IMG/VR virus record: IMGVR_UViG_3300033439_001090 | Coordinates: 1 to 27,822 of that record | Origin: a virus | Strand: one strand, 5' to 3' | Length of the DNA: 27,822 nt | In this document: piece after piece, positions 16,587 to 23,959 of the stretch | How positions within the stretch are numbered: the stretch's first letter is position 1 | Layout of the letters: each line of letters begins with the position of its first letter | Notes under the pieces: generated by a model | Database searches by the model: none | The model's input: only the letters and a program-made list of their open reading frames with translations | Told to the model about the DNA's origin: nothing | Program-made: the position numbers and the translations under genes

Positions 16587-17147
16587 TTAGGTAAACCTTG
16601 TCAGTATAACGCCGCCGATACGATTACCGCGCTTGAGTCGCCGGGCGTTGCGTTCGTTCGCGACTTCGCGTTCATAATAATCTTTGAACTTCAACAGATC
16701 CGGAACCGAAATTCGCTCTAGCGACTGGCCGTTCGGGAGGGTGAAACTTTGTTGATCGCGGGTTGCCTTTTTCTCCAATACCGCTTTGATATTGGCCAGT
16801 GTGATTTCGGCGTGCGACCGTTCATCAAAAATTGCCAGTTCGGCAAAATCAGCCGCAACAACGATCCGGCCTTCATCCACTTCATAACGGCTGGAATCTT
16901 TTGAAACGAAAGCCTTGAACCGATAGCGTTCCGCCGTCCAGTTTGCCGACGTTGCCGCCGAAACTGAAACCAGGTAACTGCCATCGGCCTGGCCGGCGGC
17001 GGTTATATCAATCGAACTCGATGGCCCTCGCAAATTGTAAGTGAGTGTCCAGCCATCACCCGCCGGAAAATCATCAACCGTCTTTGTCCATGAAATTGTA
17101 TCACCGGCGGTTACCTGCGCCGGCTCATTGTTGGGGGTTTCGACCAT
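16587..17147 (-). CDS. Head-tail connector-like protein between TerL and portal
   Basis: 186 residues from the ATG overlapping the TerL stop as TGATG (GGGGGA seven bases upstream); a GTG at 17150 is an alternative. Two parts: an N-terminal beta-rich half (about 1-100: TAGDTISWTKTVDDFPAG, WTLTYNLRGPSSSI, YRFKAFVSKDSSRYEVDEGRI), an Ig-like look, and a C-terminal helical half (about 110-186: HAEITLANIKAVLEKKATRDQ, then SLERISVPDLLKFKDYYEREV). The second half resembles gpW/connector-type helices that occupy this slot in lambda-like phages; the first half is extra. Role in head completion is inferred from position. Confidence 0.5.
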   Translation of the reverse strand: MVETPNNEPAQVTAGDTISWTKTVDDFPAGDGWTLTYNLRGPSSSIDITAAGQADGSYLVSVSAATSANWTAERYRFKAFVSKDSSRYEVDEGRIVVAADFAELAIFDERSHAEITLANIKAVLEKKATRDQQSFTLPNGQSLERISVPDLLKFKDYYEREVANERNARRLKRGNRIGGVILTRFT

Positions 17148-19186
17148 CACGAATTCCCCCAGTTCTGAGCGAATGATTTACCGCGCCGGCGCGCCTTTTT
17201 GCGGCGCGGGATTTTTTTGATCGATTGCGGAATATCACCATCGATCAGCTTGGGAACTTCGCGGTTATCGTTAAGGGTAATCGAAGCCGAACGCGCCCAC
17301 GTAGGCACCCAACGTAAATCCGGCCTTTGCTGGCCGCCCCGCATCAAAGCAAAAATATTCATGCCTTCAAGATCGAACGTTTCATTTGGCGGATTGCCTT
17401 TTTTCCGCACCCAATCGCCAGAATTGTTTTTTTCTTCGGCGGCCAGTTCTTCAAGCCGTTCACGCGGAAAATCAATCGGCATATGAATGAACCCTGGCCC
17501 AGGTTCGTTGCGCCGCAATCTGGCATCGGTAATATTTTTCAAACGGTGCACGGGAACAACCCACATCCGCGCCCCGCGCCGCATCGGCTTTCCGTTTTGT
17601 GTTTTTTCCAACCAGGTACAATTCGGCATCAAAGGCGCATTTTTATTATTGCCACCCTTGAACAAAGTTATCGACATTTCCCGAACGCCCGCTTTTCGGG
17701 CCAAGTACCAGAATTGTTTTGCGTTCTCGGTTACCCCGTCCAGGCCACCGGTATCGATCGCAACGTTATAAATTGGCATCGTCAATTCACCATCGCCCTG
17801 GACGGAATAGCGTTTCCAGAAAACACGGCTTAACAAAATCGCCCATTGTTCCGGATAGGTATGCGGGCGGATCTCGGTTCGCCCGTCCTCCAATTGAGAA
17901 ATTGAAAAGCGATCGATAATGCAGCTTTCGAAATTATCTTTCCAACCCTTGACCTCGACTTCAAAGGATCTGGCCTGGATATCGATTGCCGCCGTCAAGA
18001 CTTTTACGCCTTCCGGAACCTGGCCCATCGTATAACCGGCACCCTCAATCCGGGCCGCCAGATCATCAGATTCCAAAGGCCGTTTATTTGCAAATCGCGA
18101 TCGGTAATTGAGCCCCAGGCCAGTATTGTAAAAAGTTCTTAGGTGATCTTCATCCTGTGTTCGCTCGAACGCGATTTCCGCCGATCGCCAGCGCCGCGCC
18201 AATTCACCCCAGGGCGCAAAACCCATTGCCGCATCGATCCGGAAGCTGGCCACGCGGGTTTCGATATCCGGGCCGATAACCGCGCCGTTCTCATCAACCG
18301 TTTGATTCGGGCCAACCCAAACCAGACTTTCGCGCAATTTTGCCTTATCATCGCTTTCGAAAATTCCGCCGCATTCCGGGCAAAACATAACCGCCGAACG
18401 TTCGGCATCGGCGGCGGTCCCGCTTTTATCAAATTGAGCATTCTTTTCGAAATTCACCTCATGGTGTTCGCCGCAATGCAGGCATTTCCAAAAAGGCTGT
18501 TCGTTGGTGCCATCCTTGCGCATTGCCTCGATGCCGGCATCCGGGCCAAGTTCTGGTGAACTGGCAAAAACGCCGCGTTCGCGACCGATAAAGGTTGTTT
18601 GCCGGGCTTCCAGCATTCCAAGCCAATGGCCGGCATTTGAAATATTTGTGCGGATCCGATCGATATCATCACCGAATGCATTTTGCGCCGGGCGGGATTG
18701 TAATTGGCCTTTTGTTGGCCAGACAAACCAAAGGTTCATGCCGCCTTTAAATTGCCGCAACGTTGGCCCACCATCATTTCCAAGCGCCTGGCGTTTCCGG
18801 ATTGTCGGATTTTCCTTTATCAGCGGATTGAAACGGGTTTTTAAATAGTCCTTGGCTTGCGCTTCATCGGTCTGCAACCAGATCGAATTTGATGGATCAA
18901 TGGCAATCACCCAGGCCGCGCAATTGTTCATCAATTCTGATTTGGCCGCCTGCGCTGGCCCCTGGACAACAACCCGCGAAAACTGATCGGAACTGAAACA
19001 ATCCATAGGCCGGCGCAAATAGGGAACCTCGGCAAATGACCAGGGAACGCCATCAATGATCCGGTGTTTTTCGGCCCACTCGCTAACCGGCATTTTCTCA
19101 ACCGGTGTTAATGCATCCGCCGCATTCGCGATAAGTGTGGCCGCCAGGGCATAGGCGGGGAGTGTCCAACCATTAGGAAGTTTCAT
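17147..19186 (-). CDS. Terminase large subunit, GpA family
   Basis: 679 residues from the ATG at 19186 (SD GGAAA); a longer frame to 19240 would overlap TerS by 68 bases and is less likely. DNA-packaging motor and nuclease. Walker A is the variant GPAQAAKS (about 76-83), keeping the Lys-Ser but with Ala for Gly; Walker B is probably FGDDID (about 171-176). Two CxxC pairs (KCLHCGE and FCPECGG) form the zinc-ribbon-like insert common in GpA terminases. The nuclease half carries TAAIDIQ and YNVAIDTGG, the likely metal-binding Asp strands. Overlap with TerS is 14 bases. Confidence 0.9.
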   Translation of the reverse strand: MKLPNGWTLPAYALAATLIANAADALTPVEKMPVSEWAEKHRIIDGVPWSFAEVPYLRRPMDCFSSDQFSRVVVQGPAQAAKSELMNNCAAWVIAIDPSNSIWLQTDEAQAKDYLKTRFNPLIKENPTIRKRQALGNDGGPTLRQFKGGMNLWFVWPTKGQLQSRPAQNAFGDDIDRIRTNISNAGHWLGMLEARQTTFIGRERGVFASSPELGPDAGIEAMRKDGTNEQPFWKCLHCGEHHEVNFEKNAQFDKSGTAADAERSAVMFCPECGGIFESDDKAKLRESLVWVGPNQTVDENGAVIGPDIETRVASFRIDAAMGFAPWGELARRWRSAEIAFERTQDEDHLRTFYNTGLGLNYRSRFANKRPLESDDLAARIEGAGYTMGQVPEGVKVLTAAIDIQARSFEVEVKGWKDNFESCIIDRFSISQLEDGRTEIRPHTYPEQWAILLSRVFWKRYSVQGDGELTMPIYNVAIDTGGLDGVTENAKQFWYLARKAGVREMSITLFKGGNNKNAPLMPNCTWLEKTQNGKPMRRGARMWVVPVHRLKNITDARLRRNEPGPGFIHMPIDFPRERLEELAAEEKNNSGDWVRKKGNPPNETFDLEGMNIFALMRGGQQRPDLRWVPTWARSASITLNDNREVPKLIDGDIPQSIKKIPRRKKARRRGKSFAQNWGNS

Positions 19187-19763
19187 AGGTTTCCGGATCC
19201 TGTAGTTTTTGAATAACGCGTTTAAGGCCGTCCGCGACATGCTGTTCTAATTTGGCGCGCGTCGGTTTATCAAATCCCAATTCACGGGAAATCATATCGA
19301 CCATTTTTTCCTGCAGTTCTTTGCGCAACGCGCCGAACGCTTGTTCCAGTGCGATCGTCAATTCGGCGGCATCGACCAGATTACCCCGCCCCGCCTGAAG
19401 TAAATCAAGCCGGCGTTGGGCTTCCAAAATTTCATTGACTTCGCGGGTTGTACTTGGCCCGCCGTTGGTCGGTATTTCCGACCGGAAAACATCGTCGGGG
19501 AAAAGCTGCAGGATTTGCGCTTGCCGTTGTTCTTCGGCGGCGCGTTCCTTCTCTTTTTCTCGCGACAGATAATCGGCCAGGCCCTGGCCGCAAATGCGAT
19601 AAGGCACCCCCTGGTGACCGCCTTCAACCTCAACATCGAAGCCCGGCGACTTCATAAGTTTTTTAAACGGGTCCGCTGTCAGGCCCGCCAGTTCGCACGC
19701 CTCAGATAAATTCAGCCAAAGCCGTTCCGGTTCGATGGATTTTTGTGCCTTTGATCCTGCCAT
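19173..19763 (-). CDS. Terminase small subunit (Nu1-like)
   Basis: 196 residues from ATG at 19763, preceded by GGTGA; a GTG two codons earlier is possible. The N-terminus has a winged-helix-like pattern (LNLSEACELAGLTADPFKKLM, then YRICGQGLADYLSREKEKE), the DNA-recognition part of Nu1-type small terminases, and a long helical C-terminal half (about 85-190, with EILEAQRRLDLLQAG and LRKELQEKMVDMISRELGF) for oligomerisation and TerL contact. It immediately precedes TerL, as expected, and follows a 279-base gap that probably holds the packaging site. Pac/cos specificity cannot be read from sequence. Confidence 0.78.
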   Translation of the reverse strand: MAGSKAQKSIEPERLWLNLSEACELAGLTADPFKKLMKSPGFDVEVEGGHQGVPYRICGQGLADYLSREKEKERAAEEQRQAQILQLFPDDVFRSEIPTNGGPSTTREVNEILEAQRRLDLLQAGRGNLVDAAELTIALEQAFGALRKELQEKMVDMISRELGFDKPTRAKLEQHVADGLKRVIQKLQDPETYETS

Positions 19764-19893
19764 AATCACCGTTCAATCAACAACCCGATTCACAACCTCG
19801 CAAATATATTTTGCCCCCTCAAAACACGAATTCCGCGCTTTCGCCCCGCATCACTTTTGGAAACGCCAGGAAGGACCCGCGTTATTCAAAAGG
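19764..19893 (-). promoter_or_regulatory. Leader of the late operon, possible promoter and packaging site
   Basis: Gene-free stretch between the terminator hairpins and TerS. It contains the near-palindrome GCAAAATATATTTGC (minus strand, 19814-19800, five-base arms GCAAA/TTTGC) whose TATATT could be a -10 element; a -35 is poor (TTCGTG, 16-base spacing). Operator or late-activator site is possible, and packaging recognition sequences often lie just before terS. Nothing here is decisive. Confidence 0.3.
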
Positions 19894-19920
19894 AAGCGCC
19901 GGCCACAAGGGCCGGCGCTT
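19888..19920 (-). terminator. Second hairpin of tandem terminators before terS
   Basis: Perfect 11-bp stem AAGCGCCGGCC (19894-19904) with GGCCGGCGCTT (19910-19920) and five-base loop. On the minus strand it is followed by CCTTTTG, a short T-tract; on plus by AAGG, so a minus-strand terminator is more likely. It lies 28 bases downstream of a first terminator. Confidence 0.55.
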
Positions 19921-19948
19921 AAGGCGTGTTGACAGGAACAACGTGTTA

Positions 19949-19988
19949 CCCAAAAGAAAATGCGCCGCGAAACCTAGTTTCGGGCGCA
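19949..19988 (-). terminator. Intrinsic terminator of the early/replication operon
   Basis: Minus-strand stem TGCGCC-CGAAAC (19988-19977) pairs with GTTTCG-GGCGCA (19973-19961) with a single bulged C (opposite G19967) and three-base loop, followed by TTTTCTTTTGGG (19960-19949). Strong rho-independent signature, 55 bases after the stop of the 249-residue gene. Confidence 0.8.
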
Positions 19989-20042
19989 CCTCTATGAATG
20001 GATAGACATTGGCTAATTCAGCCCGCCGCCGTCAACCCTGAT

Positions 20043-20792
20043 CTATAACCATTTGTTTTTCTTAAGTATTCTGGCCAGATCACCCAGGCTTCCCCGAATA
20101 ATTTCTGCGAATCGCTTTTCATCAATCGGCAAATCATACAAATCGATCACTTCATTCGCCGATCGGTTATCAACGACCAATGCCGATACCAGTTCGCGCA
20201 CGGTCACCCGCCGCCCCTCAATGACAGGCACCAGGGCTTTTTTAGACCAGGGAATATAAGCCGTTGTGAACAGTTCCACACCCTCAACGCCGATGCGTTC
20301 CAATGGCGTGACAACATCGGAACGGCCACCCTGGACCCGCCCGGTTTCGATCCCTTCCGATCGTTGCGCATACATGGCGCGTTGAAACCCGTCCATAATT
20401 TCGCACAATCTTTCCGCCGCCGCCCAATGGGTGCGGCTGATCGCGCCCGCTTTCAACATCTTGATAACCTGATCGGGCTTCACCTTGGCGCAGGTTTCCG
20501 GCGTTCCGCCTAACTTGCCGACCCGTTCATTCTGAATATCCCGATCATCCGCAAATCTGGATTGCTTGAGCCTATCCAGAATTGCCCGGAAAGTTATTTG
20601 ATTGGAACCTGGCAGTTCATCCAAACGATCTTGAACGATCCTTGCCAGTTCGGCTTTGCATTCGCTTTGCCTGTATCCCAGGGCTTTTGCAACCCGCGCC
20701 CATCCTGCAGGCCGCCCCTTACCACGCCGCATTTTTACCAACTGTCGCCGGGCTTCATCGGTCCACGTTGGGTTATCGGATGATCCGCCCAT
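20043..20792 (-). CDS. Putative DNA-binding regulator (unknown)
   Basis: 249 residues from the ATG overlapping the initiator stop as TGATG (an in-frame TTG lies one codon earlier). The N-terminus (residues about 8-50: NPTWTDEARRQLVKMRRGKGRPAG, WARVAKALGYRQSECKAEL) looks like a Myb/SANT-type or GcrA-like helix-turn-helix. The C-terminal half (about 125-240) has AAERLCEIMDGFQRAMYAQ and a following pattern of VTVRELVSALVVDNRSANEVIDLYDLP that recalls the DUF6456 group of alphaproteobacterial phage proteins. It is the last gene of the early module, before tandem terminators and the packaging genes, a common place for a late-transcription regulator. Function is inference. Confidence 0.55.
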   Translation of the reverse strand: MGGSSDNPTWTDEARRQLVKMRRGKGRPAGWARVAKALGYRQSECKAELARIVQDRLDELPGSNQITFRAILDRLKQSRFADDRDIQNERVGKLGGTPETCAKVKPDQVIKMLKAGAISRTHWAAAERLCEIMDGFQRAMYAQRSEGIETGRVQGGRSDVVTPLERIGVEGVELFTTAYIPWSKKALVPVIEGRRVTVRELVSALVVDNRSANEVIDLYDLPIDEKRFAEIIRGSLGDLARILKKNKWL

Positions 20793-21664
20793 CAATGCGC
20801 CCGCCGGCCTTCCCGCCGGCTTTCAACCCGTTCGGTGGCCCGCTTGCTCATAGCCAGGCTTTGCCAGGTGCCGATTACAAATTCAATCTTGCGGTTGAGA
20901 ACATCGGCCATAATGGCCAGATAGTTTTGCTCGATCCAGTTTTTGTAAAACGCCGTCGCCACCATCAACTTGATCACCGCTCCATCGTCTGCCAACACTT
21001 CCAGCTTGCAGACATAGACATTCCAAGCCTCATCCCCAAGCCGATCGATCAGGTGTTGTTCGCATCGTTTCCAATGGCTGTTCGCCGGTAGTGGTTTAGG
21101 TTCATCCGCCGCCGCCAGATCATCGCCGCTATCGCGCGTGTCTTTTCTATTAATGGTTAATGATGGATTCAGTGCCAAGCTATGGCACTCTGAAACGTTT
21201 GTTTTGGCACTCTGAAATGCGGTTTTGGCACCCTCAGGTGTTCGGTCTGGCACCCTCAGATGTTCATTTTGGCACTCTGAGATGTTCGTTTTGGCACCCT
21301 CGGGGGGTGCCGCTGTGGCACCCTCAGACAGGTTATCCACATTATCCGGGGGTGCCGCTGTGGCACCCTCAACATCATCTTTCAGAGCCCGAAGTTTTGA
21401 AATCACAAACCTGTAGACAGGGATTTTGCCGCCGTGCTGGGTCGGTTTGTATTCGTAACAAACCAGCGCCCCGGCCTCGCGAAGTTCCTTTAAAATTCGC
21501 ATTACAGTGCGCCGGGCAACCCCGGTCCGGTTGACCAGGCTATCGATCGTCGGATACATTGACGCCCCTTCGTCGTTGGCATAGTCGGCCAGGGCCAGCA
21601 AAACCAGCTTGCGGTTCGACTTCACCTGCAACCCCCAAACCTCGCTACTCATTCGCACACTCAT
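20792..21664 (-). CDS. Phage replication initiator: winged helix plus DnaA N-terminal domain
   Basis: 290 residues in three parts. Residues about 1-92 are a winged helix of the O-protein/HTH_36 type (NRKLVLLALADYANDEG, MYPTIDSLVNRTGVARRTVMRILKELREAG). Residues about 95-195 are a low-complexity linker in which EGATAAPP occurs twice and EGAK/SAK/SEC motifs repeat, because the DNA underneath is an iteron array. Residues about 198-265 match the DnaA N-terminal domain (WKRCEQHLIDRLGDEAWNVYV, then TAFYKNWIEQNYLAIM), which in DnaA contacts DnaB. So the protein probably binds iterons with its N-terminus and loads host helicase with its C-terminus, as lambda O does. It overlaps the MT-A70 gene as ATGA with GGAG eight bases upstream. 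Confidence 0.82.
   Translation of the reverse strand: MSVRMSSEVWGLQVKSNRKLVLLALADYANDEGASMYPTIDSLVNRTGVARRTVMRILKELREAGALVCYEYKPTQHGGKIPVYRFVISKLRALKDDVEGATAAPPDNVDNLSEGATAAPPEGAKTNISECQNEHLRVPDRTPEGAKTAFQSAKTNVSECHSLALNPSLTINRKDTRDSGDDLAAADEPKPLPANSHWKRCEQHLIDRLGDEAWNVYVCKLEVLADDGAVIKLMVATAFYKNWIEQNYLAIMADVLNRKIEFVIGTWQSLAMSKRATERVESRREGRRAH
21183..21325 (+). repeat. Iteron array, core TGGCACyCT
   Basis: The core TGGCAC(T/C)CT begins at 21183, 21205, 21226, 21248, 21270, 21292 and 21316 (steps 22, 21, 22, 22, 22, 24), with an eighth copy at 21361. Units 2-6 share a longer consensus GTTTTGGCACyCTGArATGTTC with variations. Two units are embedded in longer palindromes. Spacing near two helical turns places sites on one face of DNA. 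Confidence 0.85.
21333..21341 (+). promoter_or_regulatory. Consensus DnaA box TTATCCACA
   Basis: Exact match to the 9-base DnaA box consensus TTATNCACA, between the two GGGTGCC...GGCACCC palindromes. Its position inside an iteron array argues against chance. It suggests host DnaA takes part in origin activation. Confidence 0.7.
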
Positions 21665-22659
21665 AGACCCAACTCCATATCCTTGCGCGGTATCTCATTG
21701 CCCCAACTGACAAACCCCGGCCTGACCTGGCGTTCAAACAAGGCCAGATATGGCCCGCCGACCAGCCGGCGCACGCTCTCATAAAATTCATCGGGTTTTT
21801 CTGAATGGTCGCCGCGTTTGTCCCAGATGATTTGCCGTTCGGTGGCGCTGAATCGCTCTGGTGATCCTTTTGTTAACAACCAGACGCACTCCGATTGGTT
21901 GTGTGTCCATTTGCCATTGCCGAACGCCAGATCGTCATTATTCTTGTTTTGCTTGTACCAGTCATAGGGCCGCGTCGACCAGGTGAAGCCCCAGGCATTG
22001 GCGACGGCTTCCATTTGCGATGGCGACAACCAGTCAACGACCCACAGAAACAGCGCACAATCATCCGCCGCCAGTTCGGCCACCGGCAATGCCTTGATTT
22101 CGTCCAGGGTCATGGTGCCGTAATGCATATCCGGCGCACGCCCGCCGCCCTTTTGCGACCAGGTTTCATACCGCCAGGCCGGATCGGCGCTGATCGCCCC
22201 GAACTTTTTGCCGCTGGCCACCAGGGCGTGCAGATCATCGACGCTGCAACCATCCGCCGCCGCCGTGTTGACCGCCTGATACATATTTTTCCGAAACCGG
22301 GTAACATCGGCCTTATTCATATCCGGCTTGAAATGCCGCGCCTCAACCGCTTCGGAAAATTCATCATCACTTAAACGGGTAATTTCATATAGAGCCGTAA
22401 CGTCGGTAGGTAAAAGCGTCACCGTAGACGCATTTCGCAACCGCGCATCGCCGGCGATCCGCATCAGGCGTTGCGCGGTGCGCTTTTGAAATGCCAGATC
22501 CGCATCCACCATCATCAAAAATTCACCGTGCGGTAGCGCCGCTTTGGCCGCGATCAGGTTGTCGCCCGCCGAAAAATAGCGCTCGCGGGCTTCATCCCAA
22601 TCGTCATTGATGCGCTTCGCCCAAACATCACGGCTCACCGGTTCGGCTATCGCGTCCAT
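21661..22659 (-). CDS. MT-A70-type adenine DNA methyltransferase with DUF3102-like N-terminus
   Basis: 332 residues. Residues about 10-130 are helical with EARERYFSAGDNLIAAKAALPHGEF and FQKRTAQRLMRIA, a DUF3102-like pattern found fused or next to phage and plasmid DNA-binding proteins. Residues about 153-325 are an MT-A70 methyltransferase: ISADPAWRYETW with the catalytic DPAW (159-162, in place of DPPW), HYGTMTLDEIKALPV (179-193), CALFLWVV, and SEKPDEFYESVRRLVGGPYLALFER before SWGNE. It would methylate adenine N6 using S-adenosylmethionine, probably to protect phage DNA or affect replication. It begins within the 3' end of a 54-residue gene and overlaps the initiator gene by four bases. Confidence 0.85.
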   Translation of the reverse strand: MDAIAEPVSRDVWAKRINDDWDEARERYFSAGDNLIAAKAALPHGEFLMMVDADLAFQKRTAQRLMRIAGDARLRNASTVTLLPTDVTALYEITRLSDDEFSEAVEARHFKPDMNKADVTRFRKNMYQAVNTAAADGCSVDDLHALVASGKKFGAISADPAWRYETWSQKGGGRAPDMHYGTMTLDEIKALPVAELAADDCALFLWVVDWLSPSQMEAVANAWGFTWSTRPYDWYKQNKNNDDLAFGNGKWTHNQSECVWLLTKGSPERFSATERQIIWDKRGDHSEKPDEFYESVRRLVGGPYLALFERQVRPGFVSWGNEIPRKDMELGL

Positions 22660-22811
22660 TCATGCCCCCAACCGATGAACCTTCCGCCTAATTTCATCAC
22701 CAGGCAGGCGATTTCGGCACCCCAGGCCATTATCCGGCATCCAAGCTTAATCAGGGCCGCGCCGGCGGATTGGCGAACAGGGCGCAAAATACGGGCATGA
22801 TCAGGCCACAT
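22647..22811 (-). CDS. Small hydrophobic protein (54 aa)
   Basis: 54-residue frame, MWPDHARILRPVRQSAGAALIKLG then a hydrophobic amphipathic stretch (MAWGAEIACLVMKLGGRFIGWG) and the end HEWTR. It overlaps the ASCH gene by 11 bases and the methyltransferase gene by 13, so it is a tightly packed coupled gene if real. A longer frame starting at 22970 is mostly antisense-like overlap with the ASCH gene and is rejected. No family recognised; a membrane-associated or membrane-peripheral peptide is possible. Confidence is limited by the short length and absence of homologues to compare. Confidence 0.45.
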   Translation of the reverse strand: MWPDHARILRPVRQSAGAALIKLGCRIMAWGAEIACLVMKLGGRFIGWGHEWTR

Positions 22812-23160
22812 ATTCAAACTCGATGCGGTTAAATGCTGTTGTCGGATCACATTTATAATGCTGGCATAGCATCGCCACGAAATCAGCCGGATCGCGGCCT
22901 GGAAATCCTTCTCTTTCCATTTCCCGGCGGCCATAGTCGCGATCGGAAACCAGCATCGCCAACGGTTCAAACCGGGCGCTGATAACTCTGATCATTGCCA
23001 GGCGTTCGATCTTTTCCCCTGGCTTAAGACCCTGGCACTTTCTAACAGCGCATATCAGATCCCCGGCCTTAACAAACCGCCATCTTTCGCGCCGGGTAAC
23101 ATCTTTTTTTCTGTCTATGACCTGTTGAGTTGTCATAAAAAAGGACATATTTCTAGGCAT
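22801..23160 (-). CDS. ASCH-like domain protein
   Basis: 119 residues. MSFFMTTQQVIDRKKDVTRRERWRFVKAGDLICAVRKCQGLKPGEKIERLAMIRVISAR is the pattern (residues about 5-63) of phage ASCH-type proteins: a PUA-like beta barrel with a T-R-R near the N-terminus and a KPGE/KxGD loop, followed by EGFPG and FVAMLCQHYKC. ASCH domains probably bind RNA or nucleosides; the phage versions are uncharacterised. The ATG at 23160 has GGGGGA seven bases upstream; the later MSFF start lacks an SD. Overlaps the upstream stop by eight bases. Confidence 0.75.
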   Translation of the reverse strand: MPRNMSFFMTTQQVIDRKKDVTRRERWRFVKAGDLICAVRKCQGLKPGEKIERLAMIRVISARFEPLAMLVSDRDYGRREMEREGFPGRDPADFVAMLCQHYKCDPTTAFNRIEFEYVA

Positions 23161-23371
23161 CGGGTTTTCCCCCGATCACATAAACATGCGAGCCCCATTC
23201 AAGCCCCTGATTGCTGATTTCGGGATCGTCGCCGTGCCGGATCGGATCGAAATCCTCAACCCGCAAACAATCCGCACTCATGCCGATTTCGAGAAAATCC
23301 GAATGCGAAAGCCCGCGCCCCTGCAGGCAGATCTCGGCTACACGCCGGAAAAAGGTTTCATAGTCTGCCAT
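23153..23371 (-). CDS. Hypothetical protein (72 aa)
   Basis: 72 residues, acidic, with MADYETFFRRVAEICLQGRG, then LSHSDFLEIGMSADCLRVEDFDP and an ending GSHVYVIGGKPDA. No family recognised. It is coupled to the ASCH gene (eight-base overlap). A weak GGCGGGG site precedes the ATG. Just upstream the operon is broken by an inverted low-GC gene, so this gene may have lost its original upstream partner. Confidence 0.55.
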   Translation of the reverse strand: MADYETFFRRVAEICLQGRGLSHSDFLEIGMSADCLRVEDFDPIRHGDDPEISNQGLEWGSHVYVIGGKPDA

Positions 23372-23415
23372 TATTTGCCCCGCCGTCTCTGGTATCTTCC
23401 CGTTATTGCAATTTT

Positions 23416-23461
23416 CCCGAAAACGAGATTCGTTGTACCTTTTCTGTTTTTCGGGTAATTT
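23416..23461 (+). promoter_or_regulatory. Candidate promoter/operator for the inverted membrane-protein gene
   Basis: A possible -35 TTGTAC (23433-23438) is 17 bases from TAATTT (23456-23461), only six bases before the ATG at 23468, so the transcript could be leaderless; there is no good Shine-Dalgarno. The inverted repeat CCCGAAAA (23416-23423) / TTTTCGGG (23448-23455) flanks the -35 and could be an operator. Weak elements; inference. Confidence 0.35.
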
Positions 23462-23467
23462 GATAAA

Positions 23468-23959
23468 ATGATAACACCGTCAATTGCAGAACTTTGGACA
23501 CTTTTAATAGGTTCCACCGTAACGCTTACAGCGTGCTGGATCATACAAAGAGACACGCCCATACATAAAAACACCCTGTTTGCACTTATATTATCAATCC
23601 CGTTTTTTGCTATTGGGACCGGAAGCAAAGTTAAAATTGACGCAGGGAAGGTGAAAATTGACCTGACCGAACTGGAATCAAAAATTACAAGCAGTATGGC
23701 CAGCCTGGAAAAGCAAAAATCCGATAGAATAAAGGAAGTACTGGCTTCCGCTGGCCTATCTAATAAAGGCGAAATGGTGTGGAAATCTGATAGTGACAAA
23801 GGAATCGTACAGATGACCGTCCCGCCAGTTACAGATAAAAATGGGGTTAAATTCGAAGCGCAACTTATACCGACTTTTGATTGCATCACATATCCAGACA
23901 CAAACGGTAACGAAAATTTATGGTGCAAGGTCGTCACGTTCTCAGAATCGGAAAAATAG
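23468..23959 (+). CDS. Two-TM membrane protein, moron-like
   Basis: 163 residues, on the strand opposite to all neighbours. Two hydrophobic segments (about 8-25 and 35-50) with a short loop, then a charged helical stretch (about 58-95, IDAGKVKIDLTELESKITSS, LEKQKSDRIKEVL) and a C-terminal globular part with two Cys (about 139 and 152). Base composition is clearly lower in GC than the surroundings: two hand-counted 60-base lines (23581, 23641) have 21 and 27 G+C, versus 32 in a control line (20341). Own strand, low GC and membrane topology fit a moron such as a superinfection-exclusion protein, but no family is recognised. The antisense frame over it is Ser/Phe-rich and judged spurious. Confidence 0.7.
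   Translation: MITPSIAELWTLLIGSTVTLTACWIIQRDTPIHKNTLFALILSIPFFAIGTGSKVKIDAGKVKIDLTELESKITSSMASLEKQKSDRIKEVLASAGLSNKGEMVWKSDSDKGIVQMTVPPVTDKNGVKFEAQLIPTFDCITYPDTNGNENLWCKVVTFSESEK

Larger units (their letters stand above)
21143..21370. other. Putative phage replication origin inside the initiator gene
   Basis: From left to right: an AT-rich stretch (TTTTCTATTAATGGTTAATG, 21143-21162) suited to unwinding, an inverted repeat AGTGCCA/TGGCACT (21171-21189), six iterons spaced 21-22 bases, a palindrome with arms GGGTGCC (21305-21311) and GGCACCC (21317-21323), a perfect DnaA box, and a second copy of that palindrome (21350-21368). The whole lies in the linker region of an initiator gene, the same plan as lambda ori within gene O. 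Confidence 0.75.

Noticed and set aside
19921-19948. tRNA or small RNA gene between the tandem hairpins
   Set aside because: Only 28 bases, no cloverleaf features; best read as spacer between two terminators.
21183-21370. CRISPR-like short repeats
   Set aside because: Units are about 22 bases with no distinct spacers, lie inside a coding gene and flank a DnaA box; iterons explain them better.
21160-21534. Plus-strand frame rich in FWHSE/APSG repeats
   Set aside because: Translation of the iterons on the opposite strand to the well-supported initiator gene.
22812-22970. Extended 107-residue version of the 54-residue protein
   Set aside because: The extension overlaps the ASCH gene in another frame and its composition is not coding-like.
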